This document shows positions 1 through 8,197 of a stretch of DNA of 57,073 bases, piece by piece. A model generated the notes under the pieces. It did not search any database. It saw nothing but the letters and a program-made list of their open reading frames with translations, and was not told the DNA's origin. Position 1 is the stretch's first letter; the number at the start of each line of letters is the position of its first letter. Origin of the DNA: Hydrogenophilus sp. (GTDB lineage: Bacteria; Pseudomonadota; Gammaproteobacteria; Burkholderiales; Thiobacillaceae); assembly GCA_020725195.1 (NCBI GenBank), contig DYFL01000010.1:1-57073 (forward strand), given 5' to 3'. The translations under genes and the position numbers were made by a program.

Positions 1-855
<855 letters not shown>

Positions 856-860
856 GCATT

Positions 861-1352
861 TCAAATCTTCAGCATCCGTTCGCCGCGGCCGATGCCGGAA
901 GCGCCGGTGCGCACGGTCTCCAGGATGGCGGCGGGGTCCAGCGCCTCGAGGAAGGCGTCGAGCTTGGAACCGGTGCCGGTGAGCTCGATGGTGTAGGCCT
1001 TGTCGGTGACGTCGATGATGCGGCCGCGGAAGATGTCCGCCAGGCGCTTCATCTCCTCCCTGAGCTCGCCCGTGGCCCGCACCTTCACGAGCATGAGCTC
1101 GCGCTCGATGTGGCTGCCGTCGGTCAGGTCCTGCACCTTGACCACGTCGACGAGCTTGTTGAGCTGCTTGGTGATCTGCTCGACCACGTCGTTGGATCCA
1201 TAGGTGACGATGGTCATGCGCGACAGGGTGGCGTCCTCGGTCGGGGCCACCGTCAACGACTCGATGTTGTAGCCACGGGCGGAGAACAGGCCCGCCACGC
1301 GGGAGAGCGCGCCCGCCTCGTTTTCCATCAGCACGGAGATGATGTGCCTCAT
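861..1352 (-). CDS. ilvH: Acetolactate synthase small (regulatory) subunit
   Basis: Regulatory subunit of acetohydroxyacid synthase. It binds valine through an N-terminal ACT domain and activates the large subunit. The 163-aa protein starts MRHIISVLMENEAGALSRVA, the typical ACT start, and carries GYNIESLTVAPTED and the C-terminal small-subunit domain (ELMLVKVRA to MLKI). The ATG at 1352 overlaps the ilvB stop by 4 nt (ATGA), so translation is probably coupled; the frame is open further upstream, but this is the family start. Length and motifs are normal. Confidence 0.97.
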   Translation of the reverse strand: MRHIISVLMENEAGALSRVAGLFSARGYNIESLTVAPTEDATLSRMTIVTYGSNDVVEQITKQLNKLVDVVKVQDLTDGSHIERELMLVKVRATGELREEMKRLADIFRGRIIDVTDKAYTIELTGTGSKLDAFLEALDPAAILETVRTGASGIGRGERMLKI

Positions 1353-3058
1353 ACCAGGATCATCTCCGAGAGGCCCTTGCCGGCGGGGATCATGGGATAG
1401 ACGTTCTCGCGCGGGTCGGTGATGAAGTTCAGGAACACCAGCTTGTCCTTCCATTCGCCGAAGGCGCGGCGCAGCGCGGGCTCCACGTCCTCGGGCTTCT
1501 CGATGGTCAGGCCCTCGTGGCCGTAGGCCTGGGCGAGCTTGACGAAATCCGGCAGGGAGGCGACGTAGGACTCGGCGTAGCGCTCCTCGTAGAAGAACTC
1601 CTGCCACTGCCGCACCATGCCCAGATAACCGTTGTTGAGCAGGATGATCTTGATGGGCAGCCTGTTTTCCTTGCAGGTGGAGAGCTCCTGGATGTTCATC
1701 TGGATGCTGCCCTCGCCGGTGATGCAGGCGACCATGGCCTCGGGGTGAGCGAACTGCACGCCCATGGCGTAGGGCAGGCCGACACCCATGGTGCCGAGCC
1801 CCCCGGAGTTGATCCAGCGGCGCGGCTTGTTGAACTGGTAGTACTGGGCGGCCCACATCTGGTGCTGGCCCACGTCGGAGGTCACGAAGGCCTCGCCGCC
1901 GGTCACCTCGTAGAGCTTCTCCACCACGTACTGGGGCTTGATGGCCGCAGCCCCGCGGTCGTACTTGAGACAGTCCTGCGCCCGCCACAGCTCGATCTGC
2001 GCCCACCAGGCCTTGAGCGCGGCCTCTTCGGGCCGCTCGGCGCCGCCCTTGATCAGACGGCCGAACTCGTCCAGCACCTGGGCCACGTCGCCGACGATGG
2101 GCACGTCCACCTTCACCCGCTTGGAGATGGAAGACGGGTCCACGTCGATGTGGATGATGCGCCGCGCCTCGCGGGCGAAGTGCTTGGGGTTGCCGATGAC
2201 GCGGTCGTCGAAGCGCGCGCCCACGGCCAGGAGCACGTCGCAGTGCTGCATGGCCATGTTGGCCTCGTAGGTGCCGTGCATGCCCAGCATGCCCAGGAAC
2301 AGCGGGTCGGGCGCGGGGTAGGCCCCCAGGCCCATCAGGGTGCTGGTCACCGGGTAGCCCAGTTCCCGGGCGAAGTCGATCAACTGCGCCGAGGCATTGC
2401 CCAGGACCGCGCCGCCGCCCACGTAGATGACCGGGCGCTTGGCCTCCAGCAGCATCTGCACCGCCCGCTTGATCTGGCCGGCATGCCCCTTGTAGGTGGG
2501 GTTGTAGGAGCGCATGGAAACCGAGTCCGGGTACTCGAAGGCGCAGGTGTGCTGGGTGACGTCCTTGGGGATGTCCACGACGACCGGCCCCGGACGCCCC
2601 GTGGCGGCGATGTAGAAGGCCTTCTTGATGGTGAGCGCCAGTTCCTTGACGTCCTTGACCAGGAAGTTGTGCTTCACGCAGGGGCGGGTGATGCCCACGG
2701 TGTCCACCTCCTGGAAGGCGTCCTGGCCGATGGCAGGGGTGGGCACCTGGCCGGTGATCACCACCATGGGGATGGAGTCCATGTAGGCGGTGGCGATGCC
2801 GGTCACCGCGTTGGTGGCGCCGGGGCCGGAGGTGACCAGGGCGACGCCCACCCTGCCGGTGGCGCGGGCGTAGGCGTCCGCCGCGTGCACGGCGGCCTGC
2901 TCGTGGCGGGCCAGGATGTGCTTGAAGCCCTCCTGCTTGTAGATCTCGTCATAGATGTTGAGCACCGCGCCGCCGGGATAGCCGAAGACGTATTCCACGC
3001 CCTCGGCGTGCAGACAGCGGATGACGATCTCCGCACCCGTCAATTCCATCTCGGCCAT
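1349..3058 (-). CDS. ilvB: Acetolactate synthase large (catalytic) subunit
   Basis: Thiamine-diphosphate and FAD enzyme that condenses two pyruvates, or pyruvate with 2-ketobutyrate, as the first common step to valine, leucine and isoleucine. The 569 aa show the three-domain layout: a pyrimidine-binding domain with catalytic Glu53 in ARHEQAAVHAADAYARATG, a central FAD-binding domain, and a C-terminal ThDP/Mg domain with GEGSIQMN (448-455). The Mg ligand after G448 is Glu rather than the usual Asp; I believe this is common in betaproteobacterial homologues. First gene of ilvBHC, behind the promoter at 3098-3126. It could equally be named ilvI; the two cannot be separated by sequence alone. Confidence 0.96.
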   Translation of the reverse strand: MAEMELTGAEIVIRCLHAEGVEYVFGYPGGAVLNIYDEIYKQEGFKHILARHEQAAVHAADAYARATGRVGVALVTSGPGATNAVTGIATAYMDSIPMVVITGQVPTPAIGQDAFQEVDTVGITRPCVKHNFLVKDVKELALTIKKAFYIAATGRPGPVVVDIPKDVTQHTCAFEYPDSVSMRSYNPTYKGHAGQIKRAVQMLLEAKRPVIYVGGGAVLGNASAQLIDFARELGYPVTSTLMGLGAYPAPDPLFLGMLGMHGTYEANMAMQHCDVLLAVGARFDDRVIGNPKHFAREARRIIHIDVDPSSISKRVKVDVPIVGDVAQVLDEFGRLIKGGAERPEEAALKAWWAQIELWRAQDCLKYDRGAAAIKPQYVVEKLYEVTGGEAFVTSDVGQHQMWAAQYYQFNKPRRWINSGGLGTMGVGLPYAMGVQFAHPEAMVACITGEGSIQMNIQELSTCKENRLPIKIILLNNGYLGMVRQWQEFFYEERYAESYVASLPDFVKLAQAYGHEGLTIEKPEDVEPALRRAFGEWKDKLVFLNFITDPRENVYPMIPAGKGLSEMILV

Positions 3059-3097
3059 GTAAATCCCGGTTCCCGCTGCAATTCGGAAAAGCTAAGA

Positions 3098-3126
3098 ACA
3101 CTAACGTCAGCGCCCTGTTTGGTCAA
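3098..3126 (-). promoter_or_regulatory. Sigma-70 promoter of ilvBHC
   Basis: Read on the minus strand: TTGACC (3126-3121), a 17-nt spacer, then TAGTGT (3103-3098). The -10 lies about 40 nt upstream of the ilvB ATG, too short for a leader-peptide attenuator, and none is visible. Confidence 0.6.
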
Positions 3127-3184
3127 GCCGAGGCACGGCCCGCCGGGCCCGGGATCCGCCCCCCGGCGGCGACCTGGCCTGCGG

Positions 3185-3553
3185 CTATTTCCGGCCGCAG
3201 GGGAAGCTCGCGGCCAGGGCCTTGTGCAGCGCCGCGGCGGCCGGCTGCTTCAGGTGCTCCGGATGCGCCCCCAGCCAGTCGGCGACCGCCCTGGGCACGC
3301 GCGCGTGGTCGGCCGCCGAGAGGCAGAATGCGGGCCGGCCATAATGGCCCGCGGCGTCGATGAAACCGTTGACGTAGCTGTGGCACATGACGGCCAGGGT
3401 GCGCACGCGGTCGGCCCCCTTGCACATCGCGAGCAGGGAGGCACCGCTTTGTGCCGGGGCCTCCGCCGCGCCCGCCGTGCCCAGGCACAGCCCGCAGAGC
3501 AGGCCGAGGAAGAGCCGCCGCGCCGCCCGGCGCGGCGTGTCCGGATGCGCCAT
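3185..3553 (-). CDS. Rap1a/Tai-like secreted protein
   Basis: Small protein of 122 aa. A basic N-terminus (RRAARR) and hydrophobic stretch ending near GTAGAAEA predict a Sec signal peptide. The mature part has the pattern of the Rap1a/Tai (T6SS amidase immunity) family: CKGADRVRTLAVMCHSYVNG, a Gly/Asp-rich turn, FC at mid-protein, AHPEHLKQPAAAALHKAL and a C-terminal SFPCGRK. Four Cys after the signal could form two disulfides. I start at the ATG at 3553 because GGAGG lies 8 nt upstream; the longer frame needs a TTG. No effector or type VI secretion gene is nearby, so an immunity role is not supported here. The family also includes many orphan periplasmic proteins. Confidence 0.7.
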   Translation of the reverse strand: MAHPDTPRRAARRLFLGLLCGLCLGTAGAAEAPAQSGASLLAMCKGADRVRTLAVMCHSYVNGFIDAAGHYGRPAFCLSAADHARVPRAVADWLGAHPEHLKQPAAAALHKALAASFPCGRK

Positions 3554-3610
3554 GTACAGGGCCTCCAAATGCAAGAGGGCCGGCGACGCTTGCCGCTGGC
3601 CCTCAGGTTC

Positions 3611-3686
3611 TGGTGGGTGGTGGGGGATTCGAACCCACGACCAACGGATTAAAAGTCCGCTGCTCTACCGGCTGAGCTAACCACCC
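3611..3686 (-). tRNA. tRNA-Lys(TTT)
   Basis: 76-nt cloverleaf including an encoded 3' CCA (plus-strand TGG at 3611-3613). The acceptor stem GGGTGGT pairs with ACCACCC, the D-arm contains AGCTCAGCCGGTAGAGC, the anticodon loop is CTTTTAA with anticodon TTT, and the T-arm contains GGTTCGAATCC. Transcribed from the consensus promoter at 3701-3728. Confidence 0.98.
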
Positions 3687-3700
3687 GCGAAAGACCGTGG

Positions 3701-3728
3701 ATTATATAGATGCGGCGATCGATGTCAA
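3701..3728 (-). promoter_or_regulatory. Consensus sigma-70 promoter of tRNA-Lys
   Basis: On the minus strand TTGACA (3728-3723), 16 nt, TATAAT (3706-3701): both hexamers are perfect. The -10 ends 14 nt before the tRNA 5' end, so little or no 5' leader is expected. Confidence 0.85.
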
Positions 3729-3730
3729 TC

Positions 3731-3758
3731 GGCGGGGCCCCGCGGCCGGGGCCCCGCC
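3731..3758 (-). terminator. GC hairpin between yedE-like gene and tRNA-Lys promoter
   Basis: Perfect 11-bp inverted repeat (GGCGGGGCCCC at 3731-3741, complement at 3748-3758) with a 6-nt loop, 28 nt past the transporter stop and 2 nt before the tRNA promoter -35. No U-tract follows, so an intrinsic terminator is uncertain. Confidence 0.45.
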
Positions 3759-3786
3759 GTCTTCCCACGGCCGCCCGGGACCGGCC

Positions 3787-5052
3787 TTAGACGGCCTCCA
3801 GCTTGCGCATGCTCGCGGGCAGCAGCTTGAGGTCGACCAGGCCGGTGACCAGGGCCTGGAAGAAGGTGGCCTCGCCCTCGTACACCATCTTGTAGTACTG
3901 CACCTTCATGGTGAGCGCGCTGCCCAGGACGATGGCCCCGAAGGTGATGAAGGAGCCCACCGCCAGGGTGGACACGCCCGTGATCGCCTGGCCCACCGTG
4001 CAGCCCATGGCCAGCACGCCGCCGAAGCCCATGAGGATGGCGCCGATGAAGTGGTTGAGGAAGTCCTTGAAGGAGGCGAACCACTCGAAGCGGAAGCTGC
4101 GGGAGATCAGCGCCCAGAGCAGCGAGCCCAGGATCACGCCGGCCAGGGCCATGACGCCGAAGGTGAGCGCGCTCTGCTTGAAGCCCCCGGCCACATAGCC
4201 CAGGGTCTGCCCCATGGGGTTGATGAAGGTGTAGGACTGGGGCGCGAGGGGGCGGCTGTCGTCGGGCTTCACCGCATCCTCGGGCGCGTAGAAGTCCCAC
4301 TCCCCGACGTATTTCTGCAGGCTCATCTGCTGGTCGTCGGCGCTCACCATGACGTTGCTGGTGACGTACCAGGCGCCCACCACGGCCAGGCCGACCATCA
4401 GGCCGCCCAGGATGTTGTCGAAGCTGCCGCGGAACTCGGCCGCCTTGAACACGAGCGCCAGCAGGGCGAGACCCAGCACGCCGCCGATGGCCAGACGCGC
4501 CGCGGCCGCGCCATCGGCGCCGGCCACGATCGCACCCAGGTCCTGGTTGCCCTTCAGGGTCACCGCCAGGGGCCGGATCCAGTCATAGAAGAGCACCGTG
4601 AACAGGGTCTTGTCGGAGCCCGGGAAGGGATTGATCATGAAGTAGGCGATCAGCGCGATGATCGCCAGCACCATGACGGACTTGATGTTGCCGCCGCCGA
4701 TGCGGATCAGGCACTTGTTGCCGCAGCCCGAGGCGAGGACCATGCCCACCCCGAACATGAGGCCGCCCAGGAGATTCTCGGCCCAGACGAACTGGCTGGC
4801 GCGGTAGGGCGGGAAGGCGGCGTCGGCCTTCACCAGGCCGAAGTACTCGAGGCCGACCACGCCGAGCATGGCCACGGCCACCGCGAAGAGCCAGGCGCGC
4901 ATGCGGCCGGTGTCGCCCATGTTCACCCAGTCGGACACCGCACCCATGGTGCAGAAGTTGGTCTTGTTGACCACGGCCCCCATGACCAGGGCGATGGCGA
5001 AGGTGGCCCACAGCAAGAACGACTGGGCCTGTGCGAAGCTTTCGTAAACCAT
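3787..5052 (-). CDS. YeeE/YedE family sulfur-compound transporter
   Basis: Polytopic inner-membrane protein of 421 aa in the YeeE/YedE (sulphur transport domain) family, whose characterised members import thiosulfate. The family's conserved Cys positions are visible: NFCTMGAVSDW near the N-terminus, ASGCGNKCLIRIGGGN, and AMGCTVGQAITG in the C-terminal half. About nine or ten hydrophobic segments alternate with short loops. A hydrophilic insertion (about residues 235-280, with MSLQKYVGEW) divides the two halves. The gene is monocistronic with its own promoter. Substrate (thiosulfate or another sulfur compound) is inferred from the family only; no sulfur-oxidation genes are adjacent. Confidence 0.88.
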   Translation of the reverse strand: MVYESFAQAQSFLLWATFAIALVMGAVVNKTNFCTMGAVSDWVNMGDTGRMRAWLFAVAVAMLGVVGLEYFGLVKADAAFPPYRASQFVWAENLLGGLMFGVGMVLASGCGNKCLIRIGGGNIKSVMVLAIIALIAYFMINPFPGSDKTLFTVLFYDWIRPLAVTLKGNQDLGAIVAGADGAAAARLAIGGVLGLALLALVFKAAEFRGSFDNILGGLMVGLAVVGAWYVTSNVMVSADDQQMSLQKYVGEWDFYAPEDAVKPDDSRPLAPQSYTFINPMGQTLGYVAGGFKQSALTFGVMALAGVILGSLLWALISRSFRFEWFASFKDFLNHFIGAILMGFGGVLAMGCTVGQAITGVSTLAVGSFITFGAIVLGSALTMKVQYYKMVYEGEATFFQALVTGLVDLKLLPASMRKLEAV

Positions 5053-5115
5053 GTAGTTGTCTCCTCGAACTGAAGATGCCTAGGCCATCCCGGTGAGGGG
5101 CGGCGCAGCCATGGG

Positions 5116-5145
5116 ATTATCAAAGCATTCGACGCCTCAGCGCAA
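5116..5145 (-). promoter_or_regulatory. Probable promoter of yedE-like gene
   Basis: On the minus strand TTGCGC (5145-5140), 18 nt, GATAAT (5121-5116), about 63 nt upstream of the ATG at 5052. Confidence 0.4.
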
Positions 5146-5170
5146 AGAGAAATTGCCGTGGAATCCGCGA

Positions 5171-5216
5171 CTTGGTGCGTTCGTACCAAGGACCGCGCCG
5201 GCCGGCAGGCGCGGTC
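5171..5216 (-). terminator. Tandem hairpins at the 3' end of queC
   Basis: Two adjacent perfect or near-perfect hairpins: GACCGCGCC / GGCGCGGTC (5191-5216, reaching into the queC stop codon) and CTTGGTGCG / CGTACCAAG (5171-5190). They close the long yebC-to-queC run. No U-tract is present, so termination would be Rho-dependent or the structure protects the 3' end. Confidence 0.4.
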
Positions 5217-5886
5217 AATCCCGATAGCGGGTGGGATCGCCCAGGCCCGCGGCCGCAAAGCCCTGGCGGCGCAGCCGGCAGGAGTCGCAGCGGCCGCAGG
5301 CGCGGCCCTCGGCATCGGCCTGGTAGCAGGAGACGGTGAGGGCGTAATCGACCCCCAGGCCCACCCCCAGGCGGATGATCTCGGCCTTGCTCAGGTGGAT
5401 GAGCGGGGCGTGGATGCGCAGGGGGCTGCCCTCCACGGCCCGCCGGGTGGCGAGGCCGGCCATGCGCTCGAAGGCGGCGATGTATTCCGGCCGGCAGTCG
5501 GGGTAGCCGGAATAGTCCACGGCGTTGACCCCGATATAGAGGTCGTCCGCCGCGAGCACCTCCGCCCAGGCCAGGGCCAGGGCCAGCATGATGGTGTTGC
5601 GGGCAGGCACGTAGGTGATGGGGATGCCCGCCGTCGCCTGCTCGGGCACGGCCAGGCTGCGGTCGGTCAGGGCCGAGCCTCCGAACTGCGCCAGGTCCAG
5701 GCGCAGCACGCGGTGCTCGCGCGCGCCGAGCTGCGCCGCCACGGCCCGGGCCGCGTCCAGCTCCGCGCCGTGGCGCTGGCCGTAGTCGAGGCTCAGGGCG
5801 TGGCACGCGTAGCCCTCGTGCCGCGCCACCGCGAGCGTGGTGGCCGAGTCCAGGCCGCCGGAGAGCAGGACGACCGCGCGCTTCAT
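5215..5886 (-). CDS. queC: 7-cyano-7-deazaguanine synthase
   Basis: Converts 7-carboxy-7-deazaguanine to preQ0 using ATP and ammonia, in the queuosine pathway. The 223-aa protein has the N-type ATP pyrophosphatase loop SGGLDS at residues 9-14, [23 protein letters not shown], and a C-terminal zinc site formed by Cys187, 197, 200 and 203 (SCYQ...ACGRCDSC). The ATG at 5886 has no recognisable Shine-Dalgarno: the upstream sequence is the edge of an inverted-repeat module. It follows queE on the same strand, so two successive enzymes of one pathway are adjacent. Confidence 0.97.
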   Translation of the reverse strand: MKRAVVLLSGGLDSATTLAVARHEGYACHALSLDYGQRHGAELDAARAVAAQLGAREHRVLRLDLAQFGGSALTDRSLAVPEQATAGIPITYVPARNTIMLALALAWAEVLAADDLYIGVNAVDYSGYPDCRPEYIAAFERMAGLATRRAVEGSPLRIHAPLIHLSKAEIIRLGVGLGVDYALTVSCYQADAEGRACGRCDSCRLRRQGFAAAGLGDPTRYRD

Positions 5887-5898
5887 TTGATCTGATTA

Positions 5899-6023
5899 TC
5901 CACAGATGACACAGATGCACACAGATAGACACCGCAAAACCGAGACCCGAACATAGCGGGCAACTGTGTTCGGCGGCTGGCGCTGCTGCGCACAGCATCT
6001 GTGTTCATCTGTGTCATCTGTGG
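5899..6023. repeat. Intraoperonic inverted-repeat module, ACACAGATG units (copy 1)
   Basis: Between queE and queC. Left arm 5899-5932 holds CACAGATG, ACACAGATG and CACACAGATAG in tandem. Right arm 5995-6023 holds the complement (CATCTGTG, TCATCTGTG, TCATCTGTGGA). The centre is about 60 nt. A second clear copy lies at 13653-13730, with CGCAGATG variants at 24425-24552 and 6709-6832. Confidence 0.85.
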
Positions 6024-6040
6024 AAAAAGCAGTTCCACCC

Positions 6041-6688
6041 TCACCGCCCCTTCTCCTCGCCCCACAGCACCTTGTGCAGCTGCACCTGCATGCGCACGGG
6101 CAGGCGGTCGCGCAGGATCCATTCGGCGAGATCCCGGGCCGAAAGGCGCCCGAAGGCGGGGGAGAAGACCACGGGGCAGCGCTCCGCCAGGCGGCGCTCG
6201 CGCAGCACCTCGACGGCCCAGCGGTAATCCGCCTCGTCGGTGATGACGCACTTGAGCTCGTCGTGCGGCGTGAGCCGCTCCAGGTTGGCCCAGAGGTTGC
6301 GTCCCGACTCGCCCGAGCCCGGGGTCTTGATGTCGACGATGCGCGAGACGCGCGCATCGACCCCGGCGATGTCCAGGGCGCCGCTGGTCTCCAGGGACAC
6401 CTCGTAGCCGGCGTCGCACAGGGCCGCGAGGAGCCTGGGGCAGTCGCGCTGGGCGAGCGGCTCGCCGCCGGTGACGGTCACGTAGCGGGGCGCATACCCG
6501 GCCACCGCGGCGAGGATCTCGGGGATCTGCATCCAGCGCCCGCCCTGGAAGGCGTACCCGGTGTCGCAGTAGCCGCAGCGCAGCGGGCAGCCCGTGAGGC
6601 GGACGAAGACCGTGGGCAGGCCGATGCGGCTGGTCTCGCCCTGCAGGGAGTGGAAGATCTCGGTGACGCGCAGGCGGGGCTCAGTCAA
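6041..6688 (-). CDS. queE: 7-carboxy-7-deazaguanine synthase (radical SAM)
   Basis: Radical SAM enzyme that contracts 6-carboxy-tetrahydropterin to 7-carboxy-7-deazaguanine, the step before QueC. The 215-aa protein carries EIFHSLQGETSRIGLPTVFVR and the 4Fe-4S motif Cys34-x3-Cys38-x2-Cys41 (CPLRCGYCD), then TVTGGEPLAQ and VDIKTPGSGE. The start is a TTG at 6688 (MTEPRLRVTE), since no ATG or GTG lies between it and the conserved EIF motif; a weak GGGA lies upstream. Flanked by repeat modules on both sides, between cpoB and queC. Confidence 0.95.
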   Translation of the reverse strand: MTEPRLRVTEIFHSLQGETSRIGLPTVFVRLTGCPLRCGYCDTGYAFQGGRWMQIPEILAAVAGYAPRYVTVTGGEPLAQRDCPRLLAALCDAGYEVSLETSGALDIAGVDARVSRIVDIKTPGSGESGRNLWANLERLTPHDELKCVITDEADYRWAVEVLRERRLAERCPVVFSPAFGRLSARDLAEWILRDRLPVRMQVQLHKVLWGEEKGR

Positions 6689-6708
6689 GGTTATCCCGGC
6701 AAGACAGT

Positions 6709-6832
6709 GGATCCGCAGAGGATGCAGGGGTGCGCAGATATTTCAGAGGCCTGCCTGCGGGAGCCGCATCCCACCAGGGGCGAGTCCCGGCCTCTGCATC
6801 CTCAGGGTCTCGTCCGCGTGCATCTGCGGATT
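6709..6832. repeat. Inverted-repeat module between cpoB and queE, CGCAGATG-like units
   Basis: Left arm contains ATCCGCAGAGGATGCAGGGG and TGCGCAGAT. Right arm contains GCCTCTGCATCC and GTGCATCTGCGGAT. More degenerate than the copies at 5899 and 13653 but with the same layout, filling nearly all of the 150-nt gap between two co-directional genes. Confidence 0.65.
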
Positions 6833-6838
6833 CCGGGG

Positions 6839-7597
6839 CTATTTCTTGTCCTGCGTGGCGAGGTGCTGCCGGGCGAACTCCGCCGCCTTGCTCCCGGGAT
6901 GCTTCGCCACGACCTGCTCGAAGGTGGCGCGGGCCGCCGCGGCCTCGCCCAGCTCGAGCTGGGCGCGGGCGAGGCCCAGCATGGCGTCCGGCACCTTGGG
7001 GCTGTCGGGGTAGGCCTGCAGCAGCTTCTGGTGGGCCTCCGCCGCCTGCCTGAACTCGGCCAGGGAGAAGTGGGAAAAGCCGATCCAGTACTGGGCGTTG
7101 CCCGCCAGGGTGCCGGCGGGGTGGGCCTTGAGGAAATTCTGGAAGGCGGCGACGGCCGCCTTCCAGTTACCGGCCCTGACGAGCTCGAAGGCCGCCTGGT
7201 AGGCGCGCGTCTCCTCCTCCGGCTGGACCGCCTGGGGCGCGGCCGGGGCCGCCGGCGCCGGCGCCGCGGCCGGCCTGGCGGCCAGCTCCTTGAGCCGGCC
7301 GTCCAGATCGGCATAGAGGTCCCTCTGGCGCCTCTCGGCGAGCGCCAGGCGATGCGCCTGCTCCTCCTGGGCGCCGCGCAGGCCGGCCACCTCGGCCTTC
7401 AGCTGCTCCAGCTGGCCGAGCAGGCTGAGCAGCCCCTGGCTCTGCGACTGCGCCTCCATCCTGGCCAGCCGCTCCTCCAGGCCCCGCAGCCGCTTGAGGA
7501 TGTCGTCCTCCAGCGGCCCGGCCTGGGCGAGGGGGATCGCGCCGGCCAAGAGGAGGAGCGCGATACGCATCGCCGTCCGCCGCTCGGTGCCGGGCAT
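6839..7597 (-). CDS. cpoB: Cell division coordinator CpoB (YbgF)
   Basis: Periplasmic partner of the Tol-Pal system that links outer-membrane constriction to PBP1B-driven peptidoglycan synthesis. A signal peptide (MRIALLLLAGAIPLAQA) is followed by a coiled-coil trimerisation segment (LEDDILKRLRGLEERLARME through about residue 90), a Pro/Ala linker, and a C-terminal TPR domain (YQAAFELVRAGNWKAAVAAF onward, three repeats). I place the start at the ATG at 7597, which shares a base with the pal stop (TGATG). An internal ATG at 7570 begins directly at the signal peptide and is a real alternative. Last tol gene of the run. Confidence 0.92.
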   Translation of the reverse strand: MPGTERRTAMRIALLLLAGAIPLAQAGPLEDDILKRLRGLEERLARMEAQSQSQGLLSLLGQLEQLKAEVAGLRGAQEEQAHRLALAERRQRDLYADLDGRLKELAARPAAAPAPAAPAAPQAVQPEEETRAYQAAFELVRAGNWKAAVAAFQNFLKAHPAGTLAGNAQYWIGFSHFSLAEFRQAAEAHQKLLQAYPDSPKVPDAMLGLARAQLELGEAAAARATFEQVVAKHPGSKAAEFARQHLATQDKK

Positions 7598-8151
7598 CAC
7601 TCGCCTTCGTAGACGATCTCGGCGCGGCGGTTCTTCTGCCAGGCCGTCTCGCCCTGGCCTTCGACCGCGGGCTTCTCCTCGCCGAAGCTCACCGACTCCA
7701 TGCGCGCCTCGGGCACGCCCAGGACGGACATGGCCTGCCGCACGCTGTCGGCGCGGCGCTGACCCAGGGCCAGGTTGTACTCGCGGCTGCCGCGCTCGTC
7801 GGTATGGCCCTGGAGGATGACCTTGGCGTTGGCGTTCGTCTTGAGGAAGCCGGCGTGGGCCTCGACGACGCCGCGATACTCCTCGCGGATGGCCGCGCTG
7901 TCGTAGTCGAAATAGACGGTCCGCTGGCCCAGGGCCCCTGCGGCGTTCTTGGGCGGCATCCTCAGGGTGCCGTCCAGGGCCCTGGCATCCGGGGCGGCGG
8001 GGGCGATGCCGCGGGTCTCGATGCCGTCCTTGGCCACGGTCGGCGCGGCGGGCTGGGCGCGATCCTCGATCACCGCCGCCTCCTTGGTAGGCTGCTGGGC
8101 ACAGGCGCCCAGGAGGACGGTCAACAGGGCTGCATAGACAACGGGCTTCAT
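7597..8151 (-). CDS. pal: Peptidoglycan-associated lipoprotein Pal
   Basis: Outer-membrane lipoprotein that anchors the outer membrane to peptidoglycan and is moved by TolB. The 184-aa precursor has a lipobox LLGAC with lipidated Cys17, a flexible linker, and a C-terminal OmpA-like domain: TVYFDYDSAAIREEY, GHTDERGSREYNLALGQRRA and VSFGEEKP, including the Asp and Arg that bind diaminopimelate. It lies 46 nt downstream of tolB and overlaps cpoB. A weak AAGAG precedes the ATG at 8151. Confidence 0.97.
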   Translation of the reverse strand: MKPVVYAALLTVLLGACAQQPTKEAAVIEDRAQPAAPTVAKDGIETRGIAPAAPDARALDGTLRMPPKNAAGALGQRTVYFDYDSAAIREEYRGVVEAHAGFLKTNANAKVILQGHTDERGSREYNLALGQRRADSVRQAMSVLGVPEARMESVSFGEEKPAVEGQGETAWQKNRRAEIVYEGE

Positions 8152-8197
8152 CTCTTGCTTGACTCCTTACTTTTCAGGTCTACAGGAAAGGCAATAC

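Noticed and set aside
1690-1730. Glu instead of Asp in the ThDP motif of IlvB (GEGSIQMN)
   Set aside because: I recall this substitution as common in betaproteobacterial acetolactate synthases, so it is not evidence of an inactive or unusual enzyme.
3059-3110. Leader-peptide attenuator for ilvBHC
   Set aside because: The predicted transcript start leaves about 30-35 nt before the ATG and no run of Ile, Val or Leu codons.
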